A stretch of DNA of 64,000 nt from NCBI RefSeq assembly GCF_021018805.1, contig NC_086283.1, positions 60,041,803 to 60,105,802 of the forward strand, read 5' to 3'. The position numbers were made by a program, and so were the translations under genes. The notes beneath the pieces were generated by a model. That model had not been told where the DNA came from. It worked only from the letters and a program-made list of their open reading frames with translations, and did not search any database. Positions 10,286 through 22,720 of the stretch are shown here, in pieces (the stretch's first letter is position 1; each line of letters opens with the position of its first letter). The DNA comes from Prinia subflava (taxonomy: Eukaryota; Chordata; Aves; Passeriformes; Cisticolidae).

Positions 10286-13200
10286 AATCCTGCCCAGCTG
10301 AAGGCTGTCCACACAATTTCAGGGAACAGGCTATTTTTATTTCACTTGCACTCTAATACTGTACAGCAAGGACCACTTCTGCTGAATGAACAGGAAGGAA
10401 AGGGGTTAGAGCATGACATTATCCAAAAAAACATTGCTGGCTTGTGCTGTTTTATAACATCAGACTCCTTGATGGCTGTTTTATAACAACCATCTCATTT
10501 TCTATTCTGCACATAACCTCCTGGCTCGCTCAGCTCCCTCAGACTTTCCCACAGCCTTGAACTTTCACAAGGTCTGAGCGACTCTGCCCAGTCATTCTGC
10601 AGATATGTCTGAACGGGCTCTTTGCAGAGGTGCAGCCCTGCAGCTTTCCAGGACGGTTACTGCTCCAGGGCAAGGACACAGGTGTGTCCCAGGCAATTAT
10701 GTGGGTATCAGAAGAGGATCAGGGATGTTGAAACTTATAGAAATTGGCCTCCTGTACCTTGCTTTCTTCAGTGTGCCAGATACAGGCTGCTTGAGGTATT
10801 TCTGTCCCTAAAGGAGCTTAAGGTGAGTTGCAATGAAAGCTGGGTGGCATTCATACCCACTGAATTTTATAAAGCTGTTCTGCACTAAAAAATCCCACCA
10901 GAATTTAAAAGGTAGAGAAAGAGCTGTTTGGAAGCACACAGTAAAGATTTTATTCCTTTGGGACTTTTCTCTACAAAGGTGTTGAACCTCAACATGAGAG
11001 AAGCAGTTACGAGTAAATCATGTCTGAAGTCATGTGTGAAAAATGCATGTTTGCTTTTCAGATTTTGCAATGGTATTAAACCCTTTTTTTACAAGGAAGG
11101 TAGCATAGGCAAAAAAAAAAAAAACAAACCTCCAAACAAACCCAAAATAAAGGCTATTTACAAAAAGAACTACGAATTTAGTGAAAGCAAACTCTACCAA
11201 ACTCTACTCTTACTGCTGTTGGCAACTTCCTGGTGAACTTTGTGCTGTCAGGGAATAGCCAGGAAGGTCACCTCTTGAGTGGGCAGGATGTATGGAACAG
11301 AGACACAGCCCACTCCTTCCTACCACTGCAGCGTGAAACACCTGAAAACGAACCTGCAAAGGCAGGAATGCTTCCAGCCTGTGTTGCCTGCCAGCATCAG
11401 GAAGCTGGGACTGCACACAGTGCCAAATGCATTAGCCATAGGAATCTTTCTCCCACGGATAACATACTCATTTCATCACAGAGACAAAAATAGAGGTACC
11501 ATTGCGGACTAGACTTAGAAGGTATTGTCAGATTTTGGGATATCCATGTGGTCCCACTGCACAGAATAGCAGATGTCTTTGTTTGCTGTTCAGAAAGTTT
11601 GTGTTCATGGTTTGAAGAATGCCTATTATTTCATCCCAAAGAATACTTTATTTGCTACCACATCAAAGGTATTCCAGAATAGATTTCTTTCCATATTGTT
11701 GGAGAAATTGTGGTTATAGACCACCAGCATTCATTGGACATCTATCAGACAGACTTCTACGCACATTTGGCAGAAATGCTGGGAAAAATACATAAAGTTT
11801 GCTATTACTGGCAAAATCCTACTCCATCCTATTAACTGTGGTTAACACAAAAATTAGATAGTAATAAATACTATGTGTGGGTGTATTAAGTAGGCAAGTG
11901 TTTAGAAAATCAGAGTCCGAACAAAAACCTATTTGAGAATTTTATGGTTTTGTCAGGTCTAAAAAATTTGAGCATGGCTAAAAAGGGTAAGCTGGTGTTT
12001 CCAGGAGTTGTTGGAAACAAAGACTAGAAACCTACTAAAAAAAAGAAAAAAGCCCAAAGTAAAAAGTTCATATCCTGTAATTTTCCTGGTGTAGTATCAT
12101 AAGTAGTTGCCATCCAGTCTAACCATTTTGCCTGCTCATAAATCACATGCTTACTTCTGTGGCCTGGAAATGATGTATGGGGAAGTCCTGCTGCTCCTAG
12201 ATATGAATGTTCACCTCTGTTTTTGGAACTACATTATCCCCCTTGTTAAATACTGAGTCTCTATTGAGGATGGGAAGAACTTCCTCCAGGTGCAGGAAGC
12301 TCAGGACAATACTGCTGCCATGTTAGTATGAACTGCTGGAACGCCAGTTAAACTTTAACCTAATTTCTGCCACAAAATCAGTGGGTTTCAGTGGTCAAAG
12401 CAGGAGACCAGAGACAAAAATCTCCTATCAATTGGTGCAGTTCAATGCATAGCTTTGGGATATTTCAGTTAATTTCTGCAGGCAGCTATGTCAGTGTCTT
12501 GTTGAAAGGGAGAGGAGGGTGAATACTTCAGGTGAAGAGGAAAACTCTGGACTCTGCGTTTTCAAGGATGTCTAGGTGCTACTGGGAACCCAAAGGGTCT
12601 TTTGAGAAAGGAGTGAGATTGCAGTCACACCTTTCTCTGCCGTGTTTGCCAAGCTACAGATGGTTTCCTGCAGAGCAGCTGGTTTTATTGTACCTCCTTC
12701 CTTGAGTATTGACTCCTCTGCTTCAGCATACAGGGATATTTTGCTGTTGCTGGCCTCTTGGATTTCACTCCGAGGACCAGATGCTGGAGCATTAGGTAAC
12801 TCAGTACCTGACTTGAGGTTAGGTTTAAATTATCTGGCCTTGAGTAGCATGTCTGAAGTTACTGAGCCAAAATTTCCCATGTTCAGAATCCTGGGTTTTT
12901 GCAAGCATGGAATAAGAGCAAACTCCTTTTCCTCCACAGAATTTTCACTTAGTTTTTCACTAATGAAAGATGAAGAGACCTCCATGTAAGTCATCAGCAA
13001 GTGCCTGGAAAAAAACCTGACAGCCCCGGCCTGCCCCTTTCCTTTTCCCATGTCGTAGGATATATAGAGGAAGATGGCAGAAGGCAACACCAAGTAAATC
13101 TGCAGCATAGTTCAGACTCCTAAAAATTAGAGGAACAGTCACAGTTCAGCTTCTTGGGAGAACAAAGGAATTCTTTATAGTAAGGCAGTTATATTGGGGG

Positions 13201-13972
13201 TTCTCTTGAAATAGTGATTTATTTTTAATGCCATTTTACTCGTCTTCAACTTGTTTTCTAGTATTTTTTAAACTTCCATAAAGACAAAATTATGTCATCT
13301 GTTTCATACCATAGAACACTTGAAAGTGCTTGATCAAGCACATAAAATACAGCTATTTATTTAGCTCTGAAGAGATTTGTTAAGATAGGTATGGTAGCCT
13401 TTTAACTCTATCTCTTCAATCCTCTCGCACCCTGATATCAGGGGTTGGAAATGGCTAAATTTAATGAAAATGGGTGATGGTGTTGTCTTAATATTGAAAT
13501 CTCCATTTCATTGTCACTGGACAAACTTTTTACATGGGACCTAGTACTGGGAAAATTAACATAGAAATGGTTGCTCAGAAATGTATGTACAGGTCATTTT
13601 TTTGAGCAGAAGATTATCTAACTCAGAAGTCTACCCAGGGTGACCTGAAGCTGACTTACTACACTTGAAGTTATTAGAAGAGATTTTTACATCTTCTCCT
13701 ACCCTCCCCTTCAAAGAGTTGTGTTGCCCCTGCAAGTCTGGGGAAGTGACAGTACCCTTTTTGTGTCAAGGATAAGAGTAAAAATCTTAAAAATGGGTTT
13801 TAAACCATGTTTCTGGAGGAGATTAACTTAATTTGTCCCAAATTCTCCCTGTGTCAGTGCTTGGAAAAATTCATGCTGTAGTAGGTTGTTGGCTCTTGAC
13901 ATAGGATATGAGTCATTACATTGTTTTGGCAGTGAGTAAACTAAATCCTGGACTTAACTATACAAGAAGGAC
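10286..13972. other. Unique non-coding DNA
   Basis: No gene recognised. It contains a spaced direct repeat of GCTGTTTTATAACA (about 10448 and 10473) and an A-run with an AC-rich patch at about 11110-11150. 10560-10830 and 11220-11510 have short open frames without any recognisable domain. Nothing else stands out. Confidence 0.5.
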
Positions 13973-13991
13973 TTTTTTTTTTTTTTTTTTT
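13973..13991. repeat. T homopolymer
   Basis: A run of 19 T. On the minus strand it would be a poly(A), but no AATAAA signal lies a short distance upstream on that strand and no recognisable retrocopy precedes it, so it is recorded only as a homopolymer. Confidence 0.9.
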
Positions 13992-16435
13992 AATGACATA
14001 CCCTTTTGAAGCATGAAGTAGCCTGTTTGGAAGAGCAGGTGACTATGGGTGGGGAGTGAAAAAGAAAATCTAACAGGTTGTTCACATGGCATTTTCCAAT
14101 CACCTCCTCAAGCCCATTAATTTTAACTCAACCTTTGTAACACAGCCCACAGAAACCACAAAGTTTATCACCCTGACTCTTAATATTATCGCAAAAGGGG
14201 AAAATAAAAAGAAGAATGCAATACAATCCTTCCACATAGAGAAGGTGATAATCCATGACCCAACGGCCGTGAAGGCAACCGTATCTTGAACTGCCCTTTG
14301 AACACCTTCACTCAGTGTCCTGCCAATAGTCAGCATGTGAACAGGTTCTACAAAGCCAAGCTCGTTGCTCTCTGCATAAATCTGTGGTCGTTTCAGGTCA
14401 CCCAAGCTCTCCTCCAGCCCAGACCTGCAGCATCCTCGTCTCACTCACCACAGACCTGATTGTACTTGCCATCTCAGTCAACTGTTCTTTGTTCAGGGAG
14501 AGGAGAACTTCTGATCTTTAAAGGAACTGAGAGCTCAGGTATAAATGGCTGTGCAAAGATCATCTGATGGCTAAAGATGAGTGGAGAATGTTCAGAGTAG
14601 ATATTTGCCTTGGTTACTTGTTATGGGGCAGAAGAAATAATGTTAAGTCTTTTGGCAAATCTGCTTTCAGTAGTATAAGTCTCTGTTTTTATGTGTATTT
14701 TGGCAAGAGATAATGCAGACGATCAGCCACTGTTTACAGCCTTCTCTTCAGGCATGGGGAAGTTTGGGTTGTCTCCAGGTCAGAGATGGATGGGCAGACA
14801 CTGGACCCAGGCCTGCAAACTCTCAGTGAACAATGGTTCTGGGAACTAGTTCTCAGTGACAGCAGATGAACAAATTTTCCTTTTCTGCTTCTCTCCAAAT
14901 GAAACTGAAGGGACAGGGATTACTCTTTAAAAATATCTTGTTTGAATTTTGGGGAGATACAGCCAAACCTTCAGGTTTTCAGGTTCTGAAAAATATGGTC
15001 TTCCATATAGTAATCACTCTTAGGAGCCTCCTTCATCTAAATATTTAAAATTTATTGCAGTAAGTCAGTATACTTGTCATAAAGATAAGCACTGGAATTA
15101 AAATTCCTTCTGGGTTATTAGCTGATAAAACCTTTCTTGATTCCATAAACTGAATTACAGTCACTTTCTTTGTGTCAGCTGACTGCAGGCTGAGGAGACA
15201 ATGAGCACAGGAAGGAGCATGAAAGGTGAGCTTTGGTTTTATTGCACTGAATAATCTCTTGTTGATTTTTTGAACCTTTTTCCCTGCCCCTAAGCTACCG
15301 ACTGGACAGGGATCATTTCTGCATGCAGACATGTTGTTTAGGAGTAGCCCTTACACTCAGCTGTCTGAAGAGCTGGGGCTGATCTGCAGAGCCATGGCAG
15401 GTAATTCTGCCAGCAACTCTGCCAGGGTGTGTAGGAACAGCCCTTTTATTTGAGCTCCTCAGAGTCAGGCAAACACAGCCAGATTATTAATAGCCAAACA
15501 GTAAGTTATAGCCACACCTGCAGCAAGGAGACGTTTGCATTTCAGAAGAGCATTAAAAAAGTAATTTGGTTTACACCTATGATGGGTTATTTCACACATC
15601 ATTTATTGAGCTTTGTCTAAGATGAAAAGCTTAATAGTATTGAAGCACCTCTTGAGAGTATTTGCACTTAAAAAAATCAAGCATCTTGTAGAGAGCATAA
15701 TACGGTTTTCTTTTTATGAACATCAAGGCAGAAGTGCTTTAGAAATATTTATGTGAACATTCATCTTTATTTGAAATGCCTACTGTGACACACAGCGCTT
15801 GCTGTGGGTTCAGAGAGAGCTGTCTCTAGAAGACACTCACAGGATTGTGTGTCACACATGGGCTTCTGAGGCCACATGAAGGTATTAAAATGCTTATAGC
15901 TGGACAAGGTCAAACTGCCAAATGATACTAAAATTTTCTTGAGTCCACTGACTCAGGTTCATGTGGTAAAGATGATGAGGAAGATGTGTCTCTCCTGAAC
16001 CTCTGTCATGGGTTCCATGTCTGAAGAAGTCATTTCAAGAGTGTCAGAGTAGATGAGCAGACTGTGTAGCATTAGGAAGGAGGAATAGGATCTCCATGAG
16101 GTTTTTAAGATATCCTGCAGAGGCAAAAGCCCAAGCCACAGAGCAAAGAGAGAAGTGAGGACATTGGGAGACACAGAGTATTTTGGAGAGCCTTGGGACA
16201 GGAGTGGCTGAAACCTTGTGCTCTGTGTCAGCAGCAGATAGACTCTATTCATTCCCATGCCTGCAAAAACTAAACAAAAACTGGGATACAGGCGAGGCAG
16301 AAGTGTCCCAGTGTTGATCAGTGTGTCTCTTGACAATGCAGATGATGAGGTGAATGGCAGTCTTGGATATATGGCCATAATACCAGACTTGGTGGGGAAG
16401 TCAATGCACAAGTACTGCTGTGCAGACAAACCTAA
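13992..16435. other. Unique non-coding DNA
   Basis: No gene recognised. 14080-14450 is of balanced composition with a 114-codon minus-strand frame lacking a known domain. 15960-16430 has a 156-codon minus-strand frame, also unrecognised. Both are within chance expectation. 15390-15560 looks complex and unrepetitive and could be a conserved element, which cannot be judged from one sequence. Confidence 0.45.
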
Positions 16436-16642
16436 ATCATAGAATGGTTTGTGTTGGAAGGGAATTAAAGATCATCTAGTTCCAATCCCCTGACATGGGC
16501 AGCGACACTTCCCTCTAGACCAAGTACCTCAGAGCTCCAGCCAGCCAGCTCTTGAACATCTCCAGACATGGACCATCCACAGATTCTCCAGGCAACTTCG
16601 TCTGGTGCCTCATCACCCTCACAGTGAAGAATTTCTTCTGGA
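16436..16642 (-). mobile_element. CR1 LINE 3' fragment (minus strand)
   Basis: CR1 is the main avian non-LTR retrotransposon. It copies itself by target-primed reverse transcription, usually leaving 5'-truncated copies without a poly(A) tail. The segment begins with ATCATAGAATGG, which is the reverse complement of the CR1 3' terminus, followed by the CR1 3'-UTR-type sequence. It ends with the motif read here as CACAGTGAAGAATTTCTTC. About 205 bp remain and there is no intact coding sequence. It abuts a plus-strand CR1 at about 16643. Each piece has its own 3' terminus, so they are independent insertions and not one inverted copy. Confidence 0.85.
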
Positions 16643-17067
16643 TGAGTCCAGAGAAGGGTCACTGTGAGGGTCAGGCTTGGAGCACAGGGCATTCAAGGGC
16701 AGGTGGAGGTCACTGAGCTGGTTCAGTCTGGGTAGGAGAAGGGGATGGAGAGAACTTTTTCCTGTCTGCAAATGCTTGGTATGATGCAACAGAGGAAATG
16801 TACCCAAACCCTTCCCAGTGGTGAACACCAACAGGATGACATGGTGTTCCCATGGAACATGGGAAATCTCATTAGATATTAGGAAAAACCATGTGAGAGA
16901 TCAGGCACTGAAACAGAGCCAAGAAAGTGTGTGAAGTCACTGACCATGGAGAAACTAAAATTTGACTTGACAAATATCTGAGCAGCCTGATCTAACTGGA
17001 CCTATTTCAAGCAATGACATTGATTCTGGAGGCCCCTTCCAACCCTGACTATTCTATGATTTCATGA
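16643..17067 (+). mobile_element. CR1 LINE 3' fragment (plus strand)
   Basis: The fragment starts at GAGTCCAGAGAAGGG, a sequence characteristic of the C-terminal part of CR1 ORF2. It continues through a GAGCTGGTTCAGTCTGG-like stretch and a TTAGATATTAGGAAAAACC-like stretch, and ends with CCCTTCCAACCC...ATTCTATGATTTCAT, the CR1 3' terminus. The frame is broken by substitutions and small indels. About 425 bp are present. It lies head-to-head with the minus-strand fragment on its left. Confidence 0.85.
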
Positions 17068-17470
17068 AAATTATTTGGAATTAAAAATAGCTACATTTTA
17101 AAAATAAATATTTCACTTCCCATTTGTGAAGTACACAAAATTGAATGGGTTTTTATGTGCTTTTAAAAATCCAAATGTTACCATCATAGTTTTCTTAATT
17201 ATCCACATATATAAAAGACATTGGTGGGATGTTGTTATTATTGTACTTTGTACATTGTTATAGTGATATGTTCTTAAATGCAGGGAAAAATTTCCATTTA
17301 AGTTATCATGAGGTAGTTATGTTTTAATTATCATATTTATGACCATTAGCCATCTATTAAAATGTGACAATGCAAGGTGCTGCACAGTTCAGGTCCAAAA
17401 AGGGTCTATACCACAGGGATATTTTGAGCTCAATAGAACTAATACACTTATATTCTTAAAGGTTTTCAAG
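17068..17470. other. AT-rich unique DNA
   Basis: Nothing recognised. Strongly AT-rich sequence lies between the CR1 pair and a G/T-rich tract. Confidence 0.5.
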
Positions 17471-17625
17471 TGTTTTTTGGTTTTTGGGGTTTGGGGTTTT
17501 TTGGGATTTTTTGGTGGGCTTATTGGTGGTTTGGGGTTTGTTTGCTTGTTTTAGGTTGTGTGTGTGTGTTTTGTTTGTTTGTTTGTTTGTGGTTTTTTGG
17601 TTGTTGGGTGGGTTTTTTGCACTGA
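17471..17625 (+). repeat. G/T-rich low-complexity tract, quadruplex-prone
   Basis: The plus strand is almost only G and T for about 150 bp. Four G-tracts (17486-17489, 17493-17496, 17503-17505, 17516-17518) with loops of 3, 6 and 10 nt could form a G-quadruplex. Then follow a (TG)n run near 17556-17567 and a (TTTG)n run near 17568-17589. It is similar in style to the tract at 4522-4690 but not a copy of it. Confidence 0.85.
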
Positions 17626-20600
17626 AGTTTGGGACAAACAAGCAAGAGGAAGAAGTGATGTGAACTGTTGGAAAGATTTCTTGAGTAAGGAAGGTCAGAA
17701 AGTAGTTGTGAAAAGTTTCAGATTATACAGGCTTATTATGTCATTAAAAAATAGTAGTGGGAGAAGCCCTACTACTGTATTTCAAAATAACCATTGCCAG
17801 GCATTATCTAGCTTGGTGAGCCTGTGACTTTTTCACTAACTGTGTCCTCAACAGATGTCAAGCTTTTTCTCAATACACTTTCTCCCATATTTTCTCTAAA
17901 ACAAGGGAAGTCATGGTGGCTTTACAGTAAATACCCCTACCTAAGCCTGACCACTGCTGCCCATCATTCACTTTAAAGCATCTTTTCCCACTGCCTTTTT
18001 ATTTCCATTCACCTAGAAGACACATATTGTGACTTATGAGGTTTATTTTTTGCCATTTTGCAGACTGAGACTGCCTTGCACTTTTGCCTAACCCCCACTC
18101 ACATGGGTGAAGTGATTCAGCTTCCCAAAAACTGGTTCTTCTTCTTTCTGTAACTAGACTCCCTGTGTCACTGAGCAAAAAGAGAGTGAATGTATTACCA
18201 TCCTTTTCTTACAGCTCAGTGGCAAGGCTCTGATGAAAAACAAATGCAGAAAACAAATTGCCAGAACACTTAACAAACCAAGCTGATCTTCTCTTGAAAA
18301 CTTTCCTTCATTCCCCAGCAAGAGCATGCTTCATTGTAAATTGCAGTGTCTTTCAAGAGGCACTTTTGCACATTGCTGCTTCATAAGAGCTGTTCTGATT
18401 AGTTAAGGGATAGATTTTGAAGCTTAGGGAAGGAGGTGTGTAAGCAGCAAAGAGCATATAGCTCTTCTACTCCTAACTGGGTCATTTTGAAGCTAAGTAA
18501 GAACATTTCAAGTTTTATTTCTTCCTATCTCCCCCTGCCCCCACCCCATGCTCCCCCTACCATTTTCTTAAAAGTCAAGGCTTGTATCCTGAAAGATGGT
18601 GGCTTGTTCCTTTTACAAATCTTGGGATTTTACAAATCTTGGAATTCAATACTTCAACTCCTGTTGAACTATTGAATATCTAAAATGGTTTAAATATCCC
18701 AAAGACTTGGTGTTTGCTGTATGTGGACTAGAGAATATTTTCCATTGGTGACAAAACAACTTTAATCCTGTTAACCTAATTGTCTATAAGAGTCACAGAA
18801 AAGACAAATAACAGCTAAAAGGCCAGAGTGTGTTTGGCATTGTGGTTGCATGTGTGGCCATGGCAGATAATTCCCACAATTTTTACAAAGTTTCACATTG
18901 ATTATATTATCTAAGGCAACTTAATGTAACTGTATTTACCAGATAGGAGGCATACATGAAGAAAAGATACTCCCACCTTCTTTGTTCTTAGTGCTGGCGG
19001 ATACAGACCAGAGTAGTAGCAGTAAATGAAAAAACAGAGCTGCTATCCCATTAACCTCTGTATTTGTCCATGAGTAGTTACCATGCAGATGGAGCTCTCA
19101 TATTTGTTGATGGAGTTACACCTTGCAGACATTTATTTTGTGTTGGCTGCCATATCATATCTTGGATGTCATAACTGCATGTATAACAGAGATGAACTAG
19201 TGGTTAGAGGACACCTAAGGTGTGTGTGATTGATGTGCAATGGTGTCCATGCCTCTTAGCTCCTTGAAAACTTGTTTTGTTGTTTATCTCTAGTTTTGTT
19301 TTTTCTTTCTTTTTTTTTTCCAATTACAAACTGTAATGTAAACAAATTGTAAATGTAAAAAAGTGGGTTTGGGGTGTCTTTTTAAAATTTTCTCATTAGT
19401 TTTATAGCCAAAGATGTTTATTACTATTCATCTTAGAAGATGCTCTTAGCAATGAAACTGCTGCAGACAAAATAGATAAGAATTCTGCAAACTGCTGAAG
19501 GAGAAAGAACAACTTGGACAAATTTGATGTAAAGGACAAACATTTATTTTGTGTTTGCTTATACTCTTGTACATCTACACATGTGATTTCTGGTAAATTC
19601 CATTGTAGTGGTTCTGGGTAGAGCTTTGTGACTGGTTTTTCAGTGATAAGATAGCTGATCTAAAGAGCAGCTTTTGGCACAAAGTGCCAGACCTCCAATG
19701 GAGCGAAAATCTGTTCTTTTACCATTATGGAATACAAAGTGGATTTTTGTGTACCATAGGCAGGTCTTTCACTTGCCTGTGGCAATCCCTTCCAGCTGTC
19801 TGCATTAGTGGGTGTATAAATATAAAGCGTTGTTTGCTCAGCCACTAGGAAGGAGATATTTTACATGTTTGAATGGAGTCCAGATTTACAATTCTATCCC
19901 TTGGCATTGAAGGATATTGTTTGAGAACTGCATTTGGTCCAGACAAACTATTAGTTAAGTTTGTTACCAGATGTTTTCCCTTGAATCAGGTACAATACCA
20001 ATACTGTAAAACATCCGTCAAAACACATAGATTTTATTCTCTGCTCCCCACCCACTGCTGATAGCATTGTGTCCCTGTCTGGCCAGACAGTATGAGTCAG
20101 CTTACCACCTTTCAGGGCAGAATTGCTGGGAGGGAAAACATTCTGCCGAAAATAATAGGATGTACTGAGTGAGGCACCATTTTGTCTTTTTCCTTTATGA
20201 AAATTATGAAGCCTATTCCTAAATGAATAACCCTTATATGGTAAATGTGTGCCCTGCTCTTCCGGCCCTGGCGTGTTCAAAAGCATCATTTTTAGGCATG
20301 TTTGGTATTAATGGAAGATTAGATTATTTACCCTTTCATCTCTAATAAATGATGAGTCTGAACACAGCACGTATTTACTTCCTGCTCATTCCTGAAAGGG
20401 GAATGGAAAAAAGGGATTAACCAGACAGCCAGCTGTTCTAGGTGTCTATAATACTTCCTTTCCTTATACAGTGGCTCAGTACCTGATGGAAAATTCCTAT
20501 TGCATGCAATCAGAAAGAGACTTTCAGTTGTTTTATGTACCTGTTCCATCAAATGCAATAACCAGTACAGTCCTCTAATTTGGTAGTGGTCTTTTAACAA

Positions 20601-21663
20601 AACTCATCACCTACTAAATTCTATGAACTTGAAATTTGTGGGAAGTGTCTAGAATTTGACTTTGTTCTGGTCCATTATATGAGGCACTTTTCAAGAGATA
20701 CTACTCTGAGAGGATTCCCATCCCACAAAGAGGAATTAATTAAACATGGATGACATGCAGGAGAACATGATTTCTGACCAGCACATCAAGAACTTCATGG
20801 AGGTGTGAGGTCTTCTGCTCACTGTGATACTGTGTTCTTGATTGGCCAGCTCTTAGAATCTTTTTCGCAGTGAAAACAGACTTTTTAAGCTCTTTGTAAG
20901 TGATAGCACTGACTGGGTTCTTCTGGAAAGAGACTCCATTCTGATCCAAGAGATATACAAACTGGCTACTGGGAACTGAAAGCAGCAGCAGCACTTTTGA
21001 CCAGGGGAGATCTCTCAAGGGAATAGCTTCAGACAATGCTCAGTTGGGCTTTGTGTGTGAAGCTGGAAGTCTGATTTCTTCCAGAGCTGTGCAGGTGTCT
21101 TGCGTGCCCATTCATGCCCTATGAGCACGAATCAACAGAGAACACGCATTAAAGATGTGCCTTGATGATGCAAACAAGCACCAGAGTGACTCAGAGGGGG
21201 GGCCAGACTCCTGTCATTAGTTCTGTCTGAGGGTAAAGCTGTATGAAAAGCTACATGTTAGGACTCCTCTGAACTGAGGACATCAAGTGATACAAATTCA
21301 TCACATAAACTTATTCTGATGAAAGTATATTTAATACAAGGTGCTGCAAATGAGGTTGGAAAAAGCAGCAAGGTGCTGCTTTGTTTTCTTTAGTCACAAT
21401 GCTATTTGTTGCTATTTGTTGGCTGTTTATTAGACATCACATTTATTTTAAGTCTGCAAACTTCCCTAGTTGGGGACACCTAGATAACTTCAATATCAGG
21501 AAAAGTTAAGTTACAAGGCAGGCATACTCTGATTAGACCTCTTGAGGAAAGACTTTTTTATCCTGTGTCAAAATTTTACATATATACCCTACCCCAAATA
21601 CTCCAGGGCTTTTTGTGCAGAAGCAGGAACCCACTTTAGACCTGAAGGAGTAGCTTATCTTTG
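17626..21663. other. Unique non-coding DNA
   Basis: No gene recognised. A 16-17 bp adjacent duplication of TTTACAAATCTTGG lies near 18615-18645. A short adjacent duplication (TGCTATTTGT) lies near 21400-21420. 20040-20360 is complex, with a TGAGTCAGC Maf/AP-1-like site at 20093-20101, and could be a conserved element. That is inference only. Confidence 0.45.
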
Positions 21664-22712
21664 CAGAATCACAGCATTACAGAAAGAGTAAAATTGGAAG
21701 TGCCCACAGTGGGTCATCTGGTCCAACCTCTGCTCAAGCAGGGTCATCCCAGAGCACTTGACACAGGATTGCATCCAGTTGGTTCTTGATATTTCCAATG
21801 AGGGAGACTCCACGCCCTCTCTGGACAATCTGTTCCAGTGCTTGATTACCCACACAGTAAAGAAATTCTTCTTCATGTTCAGGTTGAACTTCTCTGTATC
21901 AGTTTCTGCTTGTTGCCTCTTGTCCTTGCTTGCAGCTTCATCTTCTTGACACTGTCCCTTCAGATACTTACAGACATTGATAAGGTCCTCTCACAGTTGT
22001 CTTGAGCCTGAACAGACCCAGCTTGCCCAGCCTTTCCTCATAAGAAAGATGCTCCAGTCACTTAATCATGTTTGTGGCCTTCCAATGGACCTGCTCCAGT
22101 AGGTCCTTGTCTGTCTGGACCTAGGGAGCCCAAAATGGGACACAGAACTCCAAATGCAGCCCTGCCAGGGCTGAGCACAGGAGCAGGATCACCTCCCTTG
22201 ACCTGCTGGTGATGCTCGTCCCAACACATCCCAGGATCCCACTGGCTCCCAGGACACTGCTGGCTCATGGACAGCTTGTTGTCCACCAGGACCCCCAGGT
22301 CCTTCTCCACAGAGCTGCTTTCCAGCAGGTCACCCCCAGCCTGTGCTGGTGCCTGGGGTTGTTTCTCCCTCCCTGTATGTGCCTTTGCTGGATTTCAGAT
22401 AACTTTTCTCTGCCCAGTTCTCCAGCCTGTTGAGGTCCTTCTGAAGGGCTGCAGAGCCCTCTGGGCTAGCAGCCACCCCTCCCAGCTTTGGGTCATCAGT
22501 GAACTTGCTGAGGAGGCATCTGCCCTCCACCCAAGTCATTGATGGATAGGGCAAACAACCCTGGGCCCAGTATGGAATCTTGGGAGACAATACCAGTGAC
22601 AGACCTGCAATCTGTCTTTCTCCAGTTGCCTGAAAACTCCCAATTTACTGTTAACCAGGTAACAAGTATTGAAAGGGTTTTAAAGCAGAAGGTGGGACCA
22701 GAAGACAAAGCT
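21664..22712 (-). mobile_element. 5'-truncated CR1 LINE with degenerate reverse-transcriptase end
   Basis: A minus-strand CR1 of about 1 kb. Its 3' terminus is at about 21664 (CAGAATCACAGCATTACAG on plus). Reading on the minus strand from high to low coordinates gives the C-terminal half of the CR1 reverse transcriptase. The block normally containing PQGS reads SQDS (about 22574-22585), followed by LGP and INDL. The catalytic FADD-type box reads FTDD (22492-22503), then KLGGVA. Further on come EKDLGVLVDNKLSMSQQC near 22275-22310 and finally MKKNFFTV...HWNRL near 21835-21876. The frame shifts at least once just after MSQQC, so it is a dead copy. The left part of ORF2, ORF1 and the 5' UTR are absent. 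The 5' boundary is fuzzy (22640-22712) and ends right before a solo LTR. Confidence 0.9.
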
Positions 22713-22720
22713 TTTCAAGT

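Noticed and set aside
14100..14444. Possible minus-strand processed pseudogene ending at the T-run (13973-13991)
   Set aside because: No AATAAA on the minus strand before the run, no homology recognised, and the T-run alone is a common homopolymer.
15959..16429. 156-codon minus-strand frame just left of the CR1 pair
   Set aside because: No CR1 reverse-transcriptase motif and no known domain. Considered chance.
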